Shown here: positions 45,478 through 55,440 of the stretch, one piece after another | Layout: each line of letters starts with the position of its first letter | Position numbering within the stretch: position 1 is the stretch's first letter | NCBI RefSeq assembly: GCF_000176915.2 | Contig: NC_014844.1 | Span: forward strand, 310,001 to 374,000 | Length of the DNA stretch: 64,000 nt | DNA from: Pseudodesulfovibrio aespoeensis Aspo-2 | GTDB lineage: Bacteria > Desulfobacterota > Desulfovibrionia > Desulfovibrionales > Desulfovibrionaceae | Reading direction: 5' to 3' | The notes under the pieces: model-generated | What the model was told of the DNA's origin: nothing | Databases searched by the model: none | The model's input: the letters and a program-made list of their open reading frames with translations, nothing else | Position numbers and translations under genes: made by a program

Positions 45478-46641
45478 CAGGGCAACCGCATCTAATTTCC
45501 AGTCAGCACCTTGATAAGAAACGAGTTGTCCCAGCCAGCCATTTTGCGCTTTCTCTTCATGCTGGTTTTCGTAGACTCTTGTTTCACACAATTGAGCGCT
45601 ATTTTCCTCAACATTGAGAGGTTTTCCGGCGAATTATCCTTTCGTATACGACTTTGGTCCTCGCCGAAACTGACATCAAGCACCCAATGGACTGTGTTTT
45701 CTATCCCCCAGTGCTCACGGACGGCATCGCCGAAACGTTGAGCGTGCCCGTTGATACTCATGATGAAATATCTTTTTTCATTCGATATGGTGTTGCCAAC
45801 TTCGCGTTTTGATTCAACCATGCCGATGGCATTGAGATTGTCCCACCCTGTTATTCCTGCCAGAAGATCGTCACCCACAATGGTGCTGTATTCACGGGTT
45901 TCGATTCGGCCATGGCCGGAATCGATTGTCCGGCGCGTCTGATGTAGCAAAGATGTATTGACCTTGGACTCGTTAAACAAAAGATCAATATATTCATAAA
46001 GTTCTGGCTGGTTCTGTTTTACGGCAAGCACATAGTCGGCTTTTTTTGATCCGATCTGCTTGGCTATGGCTTTTTTGGCACCCCATGGCATCAATGGTGA
46101 CAATTGCACCTTCAAGATGCAGCATTTCAAGCAGCTTGGGGATTGCAGTAATTTCATTCGACTTGTCATCCACTTTCACTTGGCCAAGGATAAGGTTGTC
46201 CTGTGAAAGCCATGCGTTGACCAAATGAAGAGAGTTTTTTTGCGTTGCCCTATCGAACGATCGCCGCACCGTCTTTCCATCAAACGCCACAACTTTGCCG
46301 CGCATTTCGATCTGTAGGGCCGAAAGCCAACTCGACAGCGCTTGTTGCAATTCGATGGGCTCCAGTCTGGCAAAGACGCGCGCAAACGTGTCGTGGGATG
46401 GAATGCCATTTGGAAGCTCAAGAAATGTTTTCAGCCATTTTTCCCTCGTTATTCCAAAGCATTCTATATCCTCCCACCCCTCAGCATTGGCAATAACTGC
46501 GCAAACGGCAATGACCAGTATGTCAATAAGGTTATGTTTTTTTGTCCTGTCAATTCGCGGGTCTTTGACAATGGACAGATGGGTGATCAACGACTTGTCG
46601 CAATTTGGCATCTGCACTCCCTTTTGGAGTGCACCATACAC
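45478..46641 (-). mobile_element. ISAs1-family-like insertion sequence (decayed)
   Basis: The DNA is clearly lower in G+C than its surroundings and contains one ISAs1-type transposase. The sequence CAGGGCAACCGCATCTAA (45478-45495) at the transposase stop looks like a terminal repeat of this family. I cannot find its partner right of 46641, so the right end is uncertain or lost. Confidence 0.7.
45492..46641 (-). pseudogene. ISAs1-type transposase, frameshifted
   Basis: The N-terminal frame (46641 down) has DPRIDRTKKHNLIDILVIAV, VVAFDGKTVRRSFD and AIVTIDAMGCQK, with DDE aspartates in DGKT and IDAMG. The reading then shifts to the second frame (AIAKQIGSKKADYVLAVKQN, GHGRIETREY, REHWGIENTVHW), which ends at 45492. 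The break lies at a run of six T on the + strand (46071-46076). Five would restore the usual MGCQKAIAKQI. It is thus a one-base insertion, not a -1 programmed shift. Joined, the protein would be about 380 aa, normal for the family. Confidence 0.88.
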
Positions 46642-46882
46642 TATATCAGACTAAAATCATTATGAATGCTTTGACACATGGCATTTGAGTCAAACGAATA
46701 AATGAAGTCAGGAGGCACTTAACCGACAAAAACGCGTCAGACGCGATCCTGAGATGCGTCAGCCCTGACGATGCCACCCCTTGACGGGACGAATCCGGGG
46801 CGTATAGTGTATGTATGCCGAAAAGCCCGTTTCGGGCCTTTTCGCGGACCAGGGATGGTGCGCTTCGGCAGGGAGAGAGACA

Positions 46883-48892
46883 GTGTCCACCAGCGTAACC
46901 GACTTCATCGTGGCCGGGCCTCCCGGACAGGTGACAGCGGGCCCGGCTGGGTCCTTCATGGCCGGTGACCCTGGCCGCGTCGTGACCGGCGAGCCTGGAC
47001 ATGTGCCCATCGACACCACCCCGGCCCATGTCCCCATCGACACTAGCGCAGCCAGAATCCCCTATGCGGCCCCGTCGGGCGGCATGATGAGCTCCTTTGC
47101 CGGAGCCGGTCCCGGTGCGGGCGGCGGATTCTTTGGCGGCGGATTTTTTGGTGGCGGCGGTGGCGGTGATACCGGCGGCGGCTCAAGCGCGGCCCATATT
47201 GGCGGCGGCGGTGGCGGTGGTGGTGGCGGCGGTGGATCAGGCCTTGGCGGCGGCGCGAGCGCGGGCCACATCGGCGGCAGCAGCGGCGCGGACTCGCCCC
47301 GCGACAACACGGGCGGCCATGCCGTGGGTCAGTCTATGGGCGGCTGCAGCGTGAGCCAGGGCGGCGGCGCGGGTGCCATCGGCCCCGGCTCCTCTGGCGG
47401 CGGCAGCGTCTCCGGCGGTGCCAACGTGCCCATCTCCACCGAGTCGGGCAAGACGCCCATTGCCCCGTCCACGGGCGGGGGATCGACCGGCGGCGGCGGA
47501 GGCGGCGGCCCGAGCCAGGACCGGCCCGCGGCTCCAGGCTCGGCGACAGGACATGTGCCCATTGCCCCCGCTCTGGGCATCCAGCCCATATCGCCAGCCG
47601 GGTCCGTACCCATTGTGCCGCAGATCGGCTTTTCCATGCCGAGCATGGTCGGGGTGGTGCCCATTCCCCCTGCCGGACATGTCCAGGCGTTTCGGATGAC
47701 CAACCCCCACGGAATGTATTTCGGCCACACCCAGCAGTGGCCGAGCGACGTGTTCCAGCACACGACCCATTCCTACGGCTTCCAGCCCAAGCAGACCCTC
47801 CAGGCCCCCTGGATACCCACGGCAGACGGCTACGCCGAGCCCCTGAACACGCCCAAGACCAATTTCGACGATCAGGCGGGCCGCCCCACAGCCGTGGACA
47901 TGTCCTCGTCCTATGTCATGAACGTGGACCAGACCCAGGACATCGAGCGCTCCCATCTGGTGACCAACAACGAGACCGTGGACGCGGTGTTCGACATGTC
48001 CATGAACGCGGTCGTCAACCGCTCGGACACCACACTCAACCAGAATTCCTACGACACCAGCACGTCCAACAGCCAGGATTTCAGCTCGGACAGGAGTGTG
48101 GAGAATTCGACGAGCGTCGAGCAGGTGACCAACCAGTCCACGGTGATCCAGGAGAACCGGGCCGTGGACAACCGGCAGGAGAACGAGACCACCACCAATA
48201 TGGCCGAGAACACGGAGGTGAACAACGACAACCGCACCACCGAGATCAGCAACGTGGACGCCGGGCAGACATTGGTGCGGGAGCAGTTCACGGACAACAG
48301 CGTCACCGAGCGCGATTCGGTCAGCTACAACACCAGCCAGGAGACGAGCGTTCACAACGACAACTCGGTCCGGATCGAGGCGGACAACTCCCAGACCACC
48401 CGGCAGGTGAACCAGACCACTGTCACCGAGGCGGACAACTCGGTACACAGCCAGGTGACCAACAACCGCACCAGCTTCACCGAGAACCGCGAGTCGGATC
48501 TTTCCTACGCCTTCACCTCGCAGACCGACATCGACCAGTCGCGGGCAGTGGACCAGAGTACGCAGTACAACTTTGTGGACCAGAGCCGGACCGAGGCCGT
48601 CCATGTGAACGACAACGACATAGAGTTCGTGGAGAACCGGAACACGACCCTGGCCTTTCCCGAAACCCGGCTGGTGGAGGTGGACAACTCCCACGACTAT
48701 GTGAGCAACGTGGAGCACCGCTTCGTGGACCAGGACAACTCGGTGGTCAACCTGGTGGACGACCGCAGCTTGAGCCTGTCCACCACGCAGGAGCCGGTCT
48801 ACAACTTCGACAACTCCACCACCATCCATCTGACCCAGGTCATCCAGGCCCCGGAGCGCAGCGGCGGGACCATTTTCATGGGCAACGCCTGA
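46883..48892 (+). CDS. Gly-rich / Asx-Thr-rich repetitive protein of unknown function
   Basis: The 669-aa protein starts at GTG 46883 (GGGAGAGAGA upstream). Residues 1-65 carry repeated [G/A]HVPI-like motifs (GHVPIDT, AHVPIDT). Residues 70-210 are poly-Gly tracts with AHIGG/GHIGG. Residues 210-300 repeat VPI/QPI motifs with Pro. From about 370 the protein becomes a long polar stretch dominated by Asn, Asp, Thr, Ser, Gln, Glu and Val. No lysine and no cysteine occur in the last 300 residues. The alternation suggests a beta-solenoid or fibre. No signal peptide, membrane helix or RTX repeat is seen. It converges with the giant RTX gene and shares its terminator. No family is recognised. Confidence 0.75.
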   Translation: MSTSVTDFIVAGPPGQVTAGPAGSFMAGDPGRVVTGEPGHVPIDTTPAHVPIDTSAARIPYAAPSGGMMSSFAGAGPGAGGGFFGGGFFGGGGGGDTGGGSSAAHIGGGGGGGGGGGGSGLGGGASAGHIGGSSGADSPRDNTGGHAVGQSMGGCSVSQGGGAGAIGPGSSGGGSVSGGANVPISTESGKTPIAPSTGGGSTGGGGGGGPSQDRPAAPGSATGHVPIAPALGIQPISPAGSVPIVPQIGFSMPSMVGVVPIPPAGHVQAFRMTNPHGMYFGHTQQWPSDVFQHTTHSYGFQPKQTLQAPWIPTADGYAEPLNTPKTNFDDQAGRPTAVDMSSSYVMNVDQTQDIERSHLVTNNETVDAVFDMSMNAVVNRSDTTLNQNSYDTSTSNSQDFSSDRSVENSTSVEQVTNQSTVIQENRAVDNRQENETTTNMAENTEVNNDNRTTEISNVDAGQTLVREQFTDNSVTERDSVSYNTSQETSVHNDNSVRIEADNSQTTRQVNQTTVTEADNSVHSQVTNNRTSFTENRESDLSYAFTSQTDIDQSRAVDQSTQYNFVDQSRTEAVHVNDNDIEFVENRNTTLAFPETRLVEVDNSHDYVSNVEHRFVDQDNSVVNLVDDRSLSLSTTQEPVYNFDNSTTIHLTQVIQAPERSGGTIFMGNA

Positions 48893-48907
48893 TCCGGCCC
48901 GCGAGAC

Positions 48908-48950
48908 AAAAAGAGGCGCGCCCGTCCATGATGGACGGGCGCGCTGTTTG
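48908..48950. terminator. Bidirectional terminator between convergent genes
   Basis: A 13-bp perfect stem (gcgcgcccgtcca / tggacgggcgcgc) has a 3-base loop. On the minus strand it is followed by CTCTTTTTG, on the + strand by TGTTTGG. It ends both the repetitive-protein gene and the RTX gene. Confidence 0.88.
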
Positions 48951-48971
48951 GCTTGTCTGGGAGCAGCGGGA

Positions 48972-51900
48972 TCACATGGTGACCTCGACAAAGGACTCGG
49001 CGGTCACGTTGTTGTCCTCCTCCGGGATCATGCCCATTTCGCTGACCATGGCCAGGCAGAATTCACCGCCCGTCGTTGCGGAGTCGGGATCGTAGTAGAG
49101 CATGCCGGTGGCGCTGTCCGCGACGCTGGCGTATACCAGTCCGGAGGTTTCGCCGTTGCCGAAGGTCACGCCCGTTCCTTCGTAGCTGGCCGCATTGAGG
49201 TAGGCGAAGTTGTCGGCGTTGAAGACGCCGCCCGAGAAGAAGTTGAAATACTCCACATACAGGCCGATCTTGTCCATGGTTGGATCGAAGTCCATGATTT
49301 CGGCCGGGCTGGCGCTGGATCCGTAGAAGGCGAAGGTGTCGTCGCCCCCGGCGCCGATCAGGGTGTCCATGCCGCCCATCCCGGCCAGGAGGTCGTTGCC
49401 TTCGCCGCCGAAGAGGACGTTCTGGCCGCTGTCGCCACGCAGGATGTCGTCATGGGCCGAGCCGAAGGCGTTCTGGATGTTGCTGAAGGTCTCGGCATTG
49501 CCCCATCCGTCCGTGGCTTGGCCCGTGTCGATGTCCACATGCACGCCAGAGGGGTCGTAGTTGAAGCTGATGGTGTTGTTGCCCGTGCCGCCGTCAAAGG
49601 TGTCCTGCCCCTTGCCGCCGATGAGGGTGTCGTCGCCCTGGCCGCCGTGGAGCGAGTCGTTGCCGTTGTCGCCGAAGATGCGCTCGTCGTACTCGGTGCC
49701 GAGCATGGTGTTGGCGGTCTCGTCCCCGGCCCAGTTGATCTGGCCGCCGGGGTTGGTGATGGTCTGGTTGCGGGCGAAGATGTCGTTGAAGCTGAACCCG
49801 CCGCCCATGCCGCTGAAGGTGGCGACCTTTCCCTGGTAGGCGTCATCGTCGATCTGCGGCTTGTCGTCGTACCAGAGGATGTTGTTCTGGGGGTCGAAGA
49901 CGAGCACGGGCTGGTCGTCGGCCTCGCCGACGATGACGCCGTCGTAGTTGGTTGCCGGATGCCAGTTGAGCGGGGTGTCGGCCAGGTCGCCGGTGAGCAG
50001 GATCATGTCCTGGCTGGCCGTGAAATCCGTGATGCGGTCGCCGTCGATGGACTGGTTGATGGCCGCGCCAAAGGCATAGACAAAGCGGTCCGCGCCTTCG
50101 CCGCCGGTCAGGGTGTCGTCCCCGCCCAGCCCCTGGAGGGTGTCGTCGCCCGCGCCGCCGTCCACGGCGTCGTCGCCGGTGCTGCCGATGAAGAAGTCGT
50201 CGCCTCCCAACAGTGAGACGTTGATGTCACCGTCCATGGCGTCCACGTTCAGGCCGCTCAGGTCCATGGTGTCGTTGCCCCCGGAACCCTTGAACAGGAT
50301 GGTGCTGTCCGCGGAGCCCAGGATGCTGTAGTCCGCCCCGTTCACCTGATGGTGGCCGAAGGTGAAGGTGACGTAGTCCGTGGCCTGGATGACCTCGATG
50401 TTGCTGATGGTCATTTGCGAGAAATCGATCCCGCCACTGTCGGTCAGGGTGTCCGTGCCCGCGCCGCCGTCGATGGTGTCGAAACCGGCGCCGGGGTTGG
50501 AGTCCACGCCGTAAGGCGTGATCAGGTCGTCGCCGTCGCCGCCGTACAGGGCGTCGTCGCCCAGGCCGCCCTGGAGGGTGTCGTTGCCGCCAAAGCCGTA
50601 GAGGGTGTCGTTGCCCTCGTCGCCATCGACCCGGTCCGCCTTGGAGGAGCCCTGGACAGACTCGTTGCCCTCGTCCCCTGTCACGGTGATGACGCTTTGC
50701 TCTCCCCATTGGTCAAAGGTCAGGCCGGTCAGGTTCAGCACGTCGCCAGGGGCCAGGAGCACTGCCAGGGTGGCCCAACCCTCCTCGGCCCGCATTTGCC
50801 ATGTCCTGTTGTTGATGAGGCCGCTATGGACCGTGGCCGTGCTTTCCACGCCAAAGTCCATGACCTCGATGTCCACGATCTCGCTGATGCCCCTCAGGTC
50901 CACGGTGCCGTTGACGGCCAGGGTGTCCGTGCCGTCCTCGCCGTCCACCAGGGTGCCTTCGGACGGATCCGTGGTGAAGAAGAAGGTGTCGTCGCCGTCG
51001 CCGCCGATGAGGGTGTCGGTCCCGCCCATGCCGTTGATCTTGTCGTCGCCGTCGTTGCCTCCCAGCCAGTTGTCGCCCGAGCTGCCGAGGATTTCGTCGT
51101 CAAAGTCCGAGCCCTCGATGGCCTCGATGCTGATGAGGGACTCCGTGTTGCCCCAGCCGTCGGTGGCTGTGTTGTTCGAGAGGTCGACGTATACCCCGGT
51201 CACACCGTCCTCACCGGCAGGGTCCTCCTCGTAGGACACGGTGTCCATGCCGTTGCCGCCGTCAAAGGCGTCCGCACCGGCCCAGCCGCTGAAGTGGTCG
51301 TTGTTGTTGCTGCCCGTGAAGCTGTCGTCTCCGGCGGAGCCTTCGATGGCCTCGATGTTTGTAAGGGTGTCGGTCCAGTTCACGTCGGGGTCGGTCACTT
51401 GCCAATGGTCAGTGACCCAGGTCACGTTGACGCCGCTGTCGAGCGCCCAGTAGGTGACGCTGTCCCAATCCTCGGAGCCGCCGCCGTCCACCACGTCGTC
51501 GCCCTCGCCGGGCATGAATTCCTCATCGCCCTCGCCGCCGGTGAGGAGGTCGTCATAGGGCGTGGCCCAGATCATGTCGATGTCGGTCAGGGTATCCACG
51601 TTGCCGCCCAGGGTGACCGAGCCGCTGGTGCCGTTCATGATGGCGGTGATGCCTGCTGTGGCGTAGTGGTAGGAGACGATGTCGAATCCGGTATCCTCGT
51701 CCGGGTCATGCTCGGAGTTGCCGTCGTAGGAGTCCGAGCCGCCGCCGTCGAAGAACAGGTTGACCCAGCCCGAGTCGCCGACGAAGGTGTCGCCCAGGGT
51801 CGTGCCCCGGATGCCCTCGATGCCGGAGATGGTGTCGGTGTATCCGCCGCCAGTGACCCTGCCCGTGAAGAGGTTGGCATTGATGGCGTACTCTTCGTTC

Positions 51901-54900
51901 TCATAGGAGGCGATGTCCAGTTCGCGCTGGAGTTCGTCGTTGCCGCCGCCATCCAGGGAGTCGCAGCCCGCGCCGCCCTCGAGCCAGTCCTTGCCCGCGC
52001 CGCCGAGCAGGGTGTCATGGCTTGAACCGCCCACGATGGTGTCGCTCGCGGCGGAGCCGATGACGTGTTGCCTGAAGTTGGCGATGAAGGTGCCGTCCCA
52101 GTCGAGGTTGTTGCCCCCGCTCAGGGCCGTGGCGTCCAGGGTGAAGGTGGAGAGATAGTCGGCCAGGGTGTCGTGGCCGACAAGGGTGGTCGCCGCATCG
52201 CCGAGGGTGATGTGCTCGATGCCGGTGACGTTGGTCAGCACATCCCCGCCGTTGTAGGTGAAGGTCAGGGTGTCGGTGCCATCGCCGCCGCTGACGGTGT
52301 CTTCCGCTTCCAGGTAGGTGGACATGATGAAGCTGTCGTTGCCGCCGCCGCCATAGAGGGCGTTGGTCGAGTCGTCCGACCCGGCCAGGGTGTCGGCAAA
52401 GTCCGACCCGATGACCGCCGCGATGCCGGAGATGGAGTCGTTGTTTGCATAGCCGCCCGCAACCGAGGCGGTCTGGAGGTTGACGGACACGCCAGCCGTG
52501 GAGCCGCTGTAATCAAGCGTGTCAAATCCCTCGCCGCCCGCAATGTATTCCGCCGAGGCCGAGGCCCGGATCAGGTCGTCGCCCAGGCCTGCCTGGATGG
52601 CGATGACATTGCCCGACAGGCCCCAATTGGTGCCGAGGGTCAGGGTGGTCAGGTCGATCACGTCGTTTCCGGCGGTACCCGTGATGCCCAAGGTCGAGGC
52701 AGACCCCGGGTCAAAGGTGGACAGGGTCCATGCGCCCATCTGGGCCACGCCGAAGGTGGCCGTTTTTCCGGCCGAGGCGAAATAGATCACCTCGATGCCG
52801 GACACGGAGGCTGCGGTGAAAATAGCGGTGGTCTGGAGTTCAAGGGTGTCGGTTCCCGCTTCGCCGTTGTAGATGCTGCCCGCCCCCACCGGGGTGGAGA
52901 TGACGATGGTGTCGTTGCCCGCGCCGCCCATGATGGTGTCGACCCCGATGCCCGCCCCGGTGTCTGCCCCGCCGCTGCCGTCGATGCGGTCGTTGCCCGC
53001 GCCGCCCTCGAAACGTTCGTTATGGCGTGTGCCGATGAGGGTGTCGTTGCCCGACCCGCCGATGACGCCGTGGAAGCTGCCCGATGTCAGGACATCGCCG
53101 TCGGCGTGGCCGCCGGAGGCCATGTTGGTGGACAGATTGACATTCACGCCCGCCGTGCTTGAGGCGTAGGAGAGCATGTTGACGCCGGAGCCGCCGTTCA
53201 GGGTGTCCGCGCCCGCGCCGCCCTCGAGGGTGTCGTTGCCGCTGCCGCCGGTGATGGAGTCGCTGCCCGCACCGCCGATGATGTGCTGGTACTGGGTTGC
53301 GTCCGCCCCGTTGTAGTTCAGGGTGTTGGCCGCGGTGATGGCCGAGCCGTTGATGGTGATGGTGCCTGTTTCCGACGGACTGTAGACGATGTGCGTGTTG
53401 GCGTTGCCAAGGATGATGTGTTCGATGCCGGTGACGTTGGTCAGTTCGTCCGAGCCGGTGCCGTTGTCCGTGAAATAGAGGGAGTCCGCGCCGTCGCCGC
53501 CGTTGATCTCGTCGCTGCCGGTCAGGTCGGTTCCCAGGGAGAAGCGGTCATTGCCGTCGCCGCCGAGCAGGGTGTCGTTGCCGCCGCCGGTGCCGAAGAT
53601 GGTGTCGTCCCCGCCAAGGCCGCTCAGGCAGTCGTTGCCCGCGCCGCCGAACAGGGTGTCGGCCAGACCGGACCCCTTGAGATAGTCGTCGCCGCTGCCG
53701 CCGATGAGGTAGAAGTGGCTGTTGGTGTCGTTGTTGGCCCAGAAGGTGACCTGCGAGGACAGGGAGCCGTCCAGGGTCAGGGTCGCGCCCGCGTCCACCA
53801 GGGCGTCCGGCGTGGTCTGGATGTTCACGGCAGAGGAGCCGAGCTGGATGTATTCGATGGAGGTGACGTTATCCAGAGGCGTGGAGCCGCTGGCGCCGTC
53901 AAAGGCCAGGGTGTCGGTGCCGTTGCCGCCGGAAACGATGTCGTCGAGACTGATGGCCCCGAGATGGTAGGAGTTGGACTCGCTCTCGTAGTGGCCCACG
54001 GTCATGAAGTCGTTGCCGCACATGCCGTTTATGGCGTTGGCTCCGGCGCCGCCGTAGAGGCTGTCGCCCTGGGCCGAGCCGATGATGGCGTTGTCGTGGG
54101 AGGCATCGCCGTAGACCGTCCGGATGGCGTAGGTGGTGCTGGCGGTGCTGACCAGCTCCTCGCGCGAGGACTGGTCGCCGGTGGTTTCGTAGTAGGGTGG
54201 TGAGGCCTGCAAATCCACGGTCAGATTGTCGCCCCACTCGGAAAGATCAAGGGTGGTGACCACTGCCGCTTGCGCCGGCTCGTCTTCGATGGGCGGCGGC
54301 GGTGGCGGCGGAGGCGGCGGAGGCGGCGGCGGAGGTGGCGGAGGTGGCGGCGGTGGTGGCGGAGGTGCGGCTATCTTGGGCGGGGGCGGGGTGCCGAGGC
54401 CTTGTCCCTGTCCTTGTCCCTGGCCCTGGCCGACGCCAGTGCCGGTATCGAAAACGCCGCCCTGGTTCTGGCCGACGCCCTGTCCTTGCCCCTGTCCCTG
54501 GGTGATTGGATCACCCGGTCCTTCGCCGCCTTCCCCTTCGCCTTCGCCTGTCCCTTCGCCTTCCCCAGCCTCGTCGCCTGCGCCGTCACCGTCGCCTGCG
54601 CCGTCGCCTGCCTGATCCCCGTCCCCGTCCTGGGAATCGGGCTGGTCCTGATCGCCGTCATCGCCTTCATCATTGTCGTCGTTGGCGTTGCCCGGATCAG
54701 GGGCGGACTGCTGCAGGGACTGGGAGGAGAGCTGCTCGAACTGGGCCAGCTCGGCCTGGGAGGCCATGAAGACCGGGCTCAGGCCGCCGGGGGAGGCGGA
54801 GACCATGCCGCCGTCCTGGGTGATGATGGCTACCGGGCCGCCGGAGATGGGGCGGATGACCACGGGCTTGTCCACGAAATCGACGACCACATGGCTCTCG

Positions 54901-55295
54901 GGCTGTCCCGGAGTGATCCTGTGGCCGGTGGTGGTGCCGCGAATGCCTATGGTGGCCAGCGGGGTTTCGAGGCTGAACCCCTCGGGGTTCATGTCCACGA
55001 TCTCGCCCGTGACCGAGCGGAAGGTGCCCTGGAGGAGCTTGACCGTCATCTCGCCCGCGCTCTGGTCGGGATTGAAGACATAGGTGTCGAGCACCACGGC
55101 GGAATTCGGCCCCTGGGACAGGATCGCGCCATCCGAGAACTTGATCTCAACAGCCGAGGCCCCGCCCTTGGTGGTGATCACGTCATCCGCGAACACCGGG
55201 CTGTTGGGCGTCAACTCCCTGATCCCGTCCGGACCTTCCGCGGTGGCGGTTCCATAGGCTATGGTCACCACGCCGATTTGAGTGGCTTCTGGCAT
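48972..55295 (-). CDS. Giant FecR-domain RTX adhesin (type I secretion substrate)
   Basis: The 2107-aa protein starts at ATG 55295 (AAGGGGATG upstream). Residues 1-125 form a FecR-like domain (FSDGAILSQGPNSAVVLDTY, ATIGIRGTTTGHR). Residues 200-300 are an acidic Asp/Gly/Gln linker, then a poly-proline tract of about 30 residues. From about 400 to 2000 it is built of RTX nonapeptides (GGxGxDxxx, for example GGAGNDCLSG, GGDGNDRFSLG), which bind calcium and fold outside the cell. The last 100 residues lack RTX repeats and probably hold the type I secretion signal. No ABC exporter genes are in the window. It is probably a surface adhesin or matrix protein. It lies between phage genes, on their strand, but is not a phage gene. 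Confidence 0.92.
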   Translation of the reverse strand: MPEATQIGVVTIAYGTATAEGPDGIRELTPNSPVFADDVITTKGGASAVEIKFSDGAILSQGPNSAVVLDTYVFNPDQSAGEMTVKLLQGTFRSVTGEIVDMNPEGFSLETPLATIGIRGTTTGHRITPGQPESHVVVDFVDKPVVIRPISGGPVAIITQDGGMVSASPGGLSPVFMASQAELAQFEQLSSQSLQQSAPDPGNANDDNDEGDDGDQDQPDSQDGDGDQAGDGAGDGDGAGDEAGEGEGTGEGEGEGGEGPGDPITQGQGQGQGVGQNQGGVFDTGTGVGQGQGQGQGQGLGTPPPPKIAAPPPPPPPPPPPPPPPPPPPPPPPPPIEDEPAQAAVVTTLDLSEWGDNLTVDLQASPPYYETTGDQSSREELVSTASTTYAIRTVYGDASHDNAIIGSAQGDSLYGGAGANAINGMCGNDFMTVGHYESESNSYHLGAISLDDIVSGGNGTDTLAFDGASGSTPLDNVTSIEYIQLGSSAVNIQTTPDALVDAGATLTLDGSLSSQVTFWANNDTNSHFYLIGGSGDDYLKGSGLADTLFGGAGNDCLSGLGGDDTIFGTGGGNDTLLGGDGNDRFSLGTDLTGSDEINGGDGADSLYFTDNGTGSDELTNVTGIEHIILGNANTHIVYSPSETGTITINGSAITAANTLNYNGADATQYQHIIGGAGSDSITGGSGNDTLEGGAGADTLNGGSGVNMLSYASSTAGVNVNLSTNMASGGHADGDVLTSGSFHGVIGGSGNDTLIGTRHNERFEGGAGNDRIDGSGGADTGAGIGVDTIMGGAGNDTIVISTPVGAGSIYNGEAGTDTLELQTTAIFTAASVSGIEVIYFASAGKTATFGVAQMGAWTLSTFDPGSASTLGITGTAGNDVIDLTTLTLGTNWGLSGNVIAIQAGLGDDLIRASASAEYIAGGEGFDTLDYSGSTAGVSVNLQTASVAGGYANNDSISGIAAVIGSDFADTLAGSDDSTNALYGGGGNDSFIMSTYLEAEDTVSGGDGTDTLTFTYNGGDVLTNVTGIEHITLGDAATTLVGHDTLADYLSTFTLDATALSGGNNLDWDGTFIANFRQHVIGSAASDTIVGGSSHDTLLGGAGKDWLEGGAGCDSLDGGGNDELQRELDIASYENEEYAINANLFTGRVTGGGYTDTISGIEGIRGTTLGDTFVGDSGWVNLFFDGGGSDSYDGNSEHDPDEDTGFDIVSYHYATAGITAIMNGTSGSVTLGGNVDTLTDIDMIWATPYDDLLTGGEGDEEFMPGEGDDVVDGGGSEDWDSVTYWALDSGVNVTWVTDHWQVTDPDVNWTDTLTNIEAIEGSAGDDSFTGSNNNDHFSGWAGADAFDGGNGMDTVSYEEDPAGEDGVTGVYVDLSNNTATDGWGNTESLISIEAIEGSDFDDEILGSSGDNWLGGNDGDDKINGMGGTDTLIGGDGDDTFFFTTDPSEGTLVDGEDGTDTLAVNGTVDLRGISEIVDIEVMDFGVESTATVHSGLINNRTWQMRAEEGWATLAVLLAPGDVLNLTGLTFDQWGEQSVITVTGDEGNESVQGSSKADRVDGDEGNDTLYGFGGNDTLQGGLGDDALYGGDGDDLITPYGVDSNPGAGFDTIDGGAGTDTLTDSGGIDFSQMTISNIEVIQATDYVTFTFGHHQVNGADYSILGSADSTILFKGSGGNDTMDLSGLNVDAMDGDINVSLLGGDDFFIGSTGDDAVDGGAGDDTLQGLGGDDTLTGGEGADRFVYAFGAAINQSIDGDRITDFTASQDMILLTGDLADTPLNWHPATNYDGVIVGEADDQPVLVFDPQNNILWYDDKPQIDDDAYQGKVATFSGMGGGFSFNDIFARNQTITNPGGQINWAGDETANTMLGTEYDERIFGDNGNDSLHGGQGDDTLIGGKGQDTFDGGTGNNTISFNYDPSGVHVDIDTGQATDGWGNAETFSNIQNAFGSAHDDILRGDSGQNVLFGGEGNDLLAGMGGMDTLIGAGGDDTFAFYGSSASPAEIMDFDPTMDKIGLYVEYFNFFSGGVFNADNFAYLNAASYEGTGVTFGNGETSGLVYASVADSATGMLYYDPDSATTGGEFCLAMVSEMGMIPEEDNNVTAESFVEVTM
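54292..54366. repeat. GGC/GGT/GGA microsatellite coding poly-proline
   Basis: About 25 trinucleotide units of GGN on the + strand encode the proline tract of the RTX adhesin on the minus strand. Slippage would change linker length in whole codons without a frameshift. Confidence 0.85.
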
Positions 55296-55440
55296 GCGAC
55301 ATCCCCTTCGCTGGCTCAACCTATATTAATCTATATTAAGGACGTACCACCTTCGCAGGCGTGGCGCAAGGATTTTTGCATCGCGAGCCGCTTTGTTTGC
55401 CACAGGATAATAATCTGGTATTGTTTTATTATTTGTTTTT

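Noticed and set aside
46071-46076. Programmed -1 frameshift in the IS transposase
   Set aside because: Joining the two parts needs a +1 (or -2) change, and one base fewer restores the family sequence; a mutation fits better.
49000-55300. Several long + strand frames opposite the RTX gene (365-558 codons, Val/Ala/Gly-rich)
   Set aside because: They mirror the repeated GGxGxD codons; their regular composition is a by-product of the RTX repeats.
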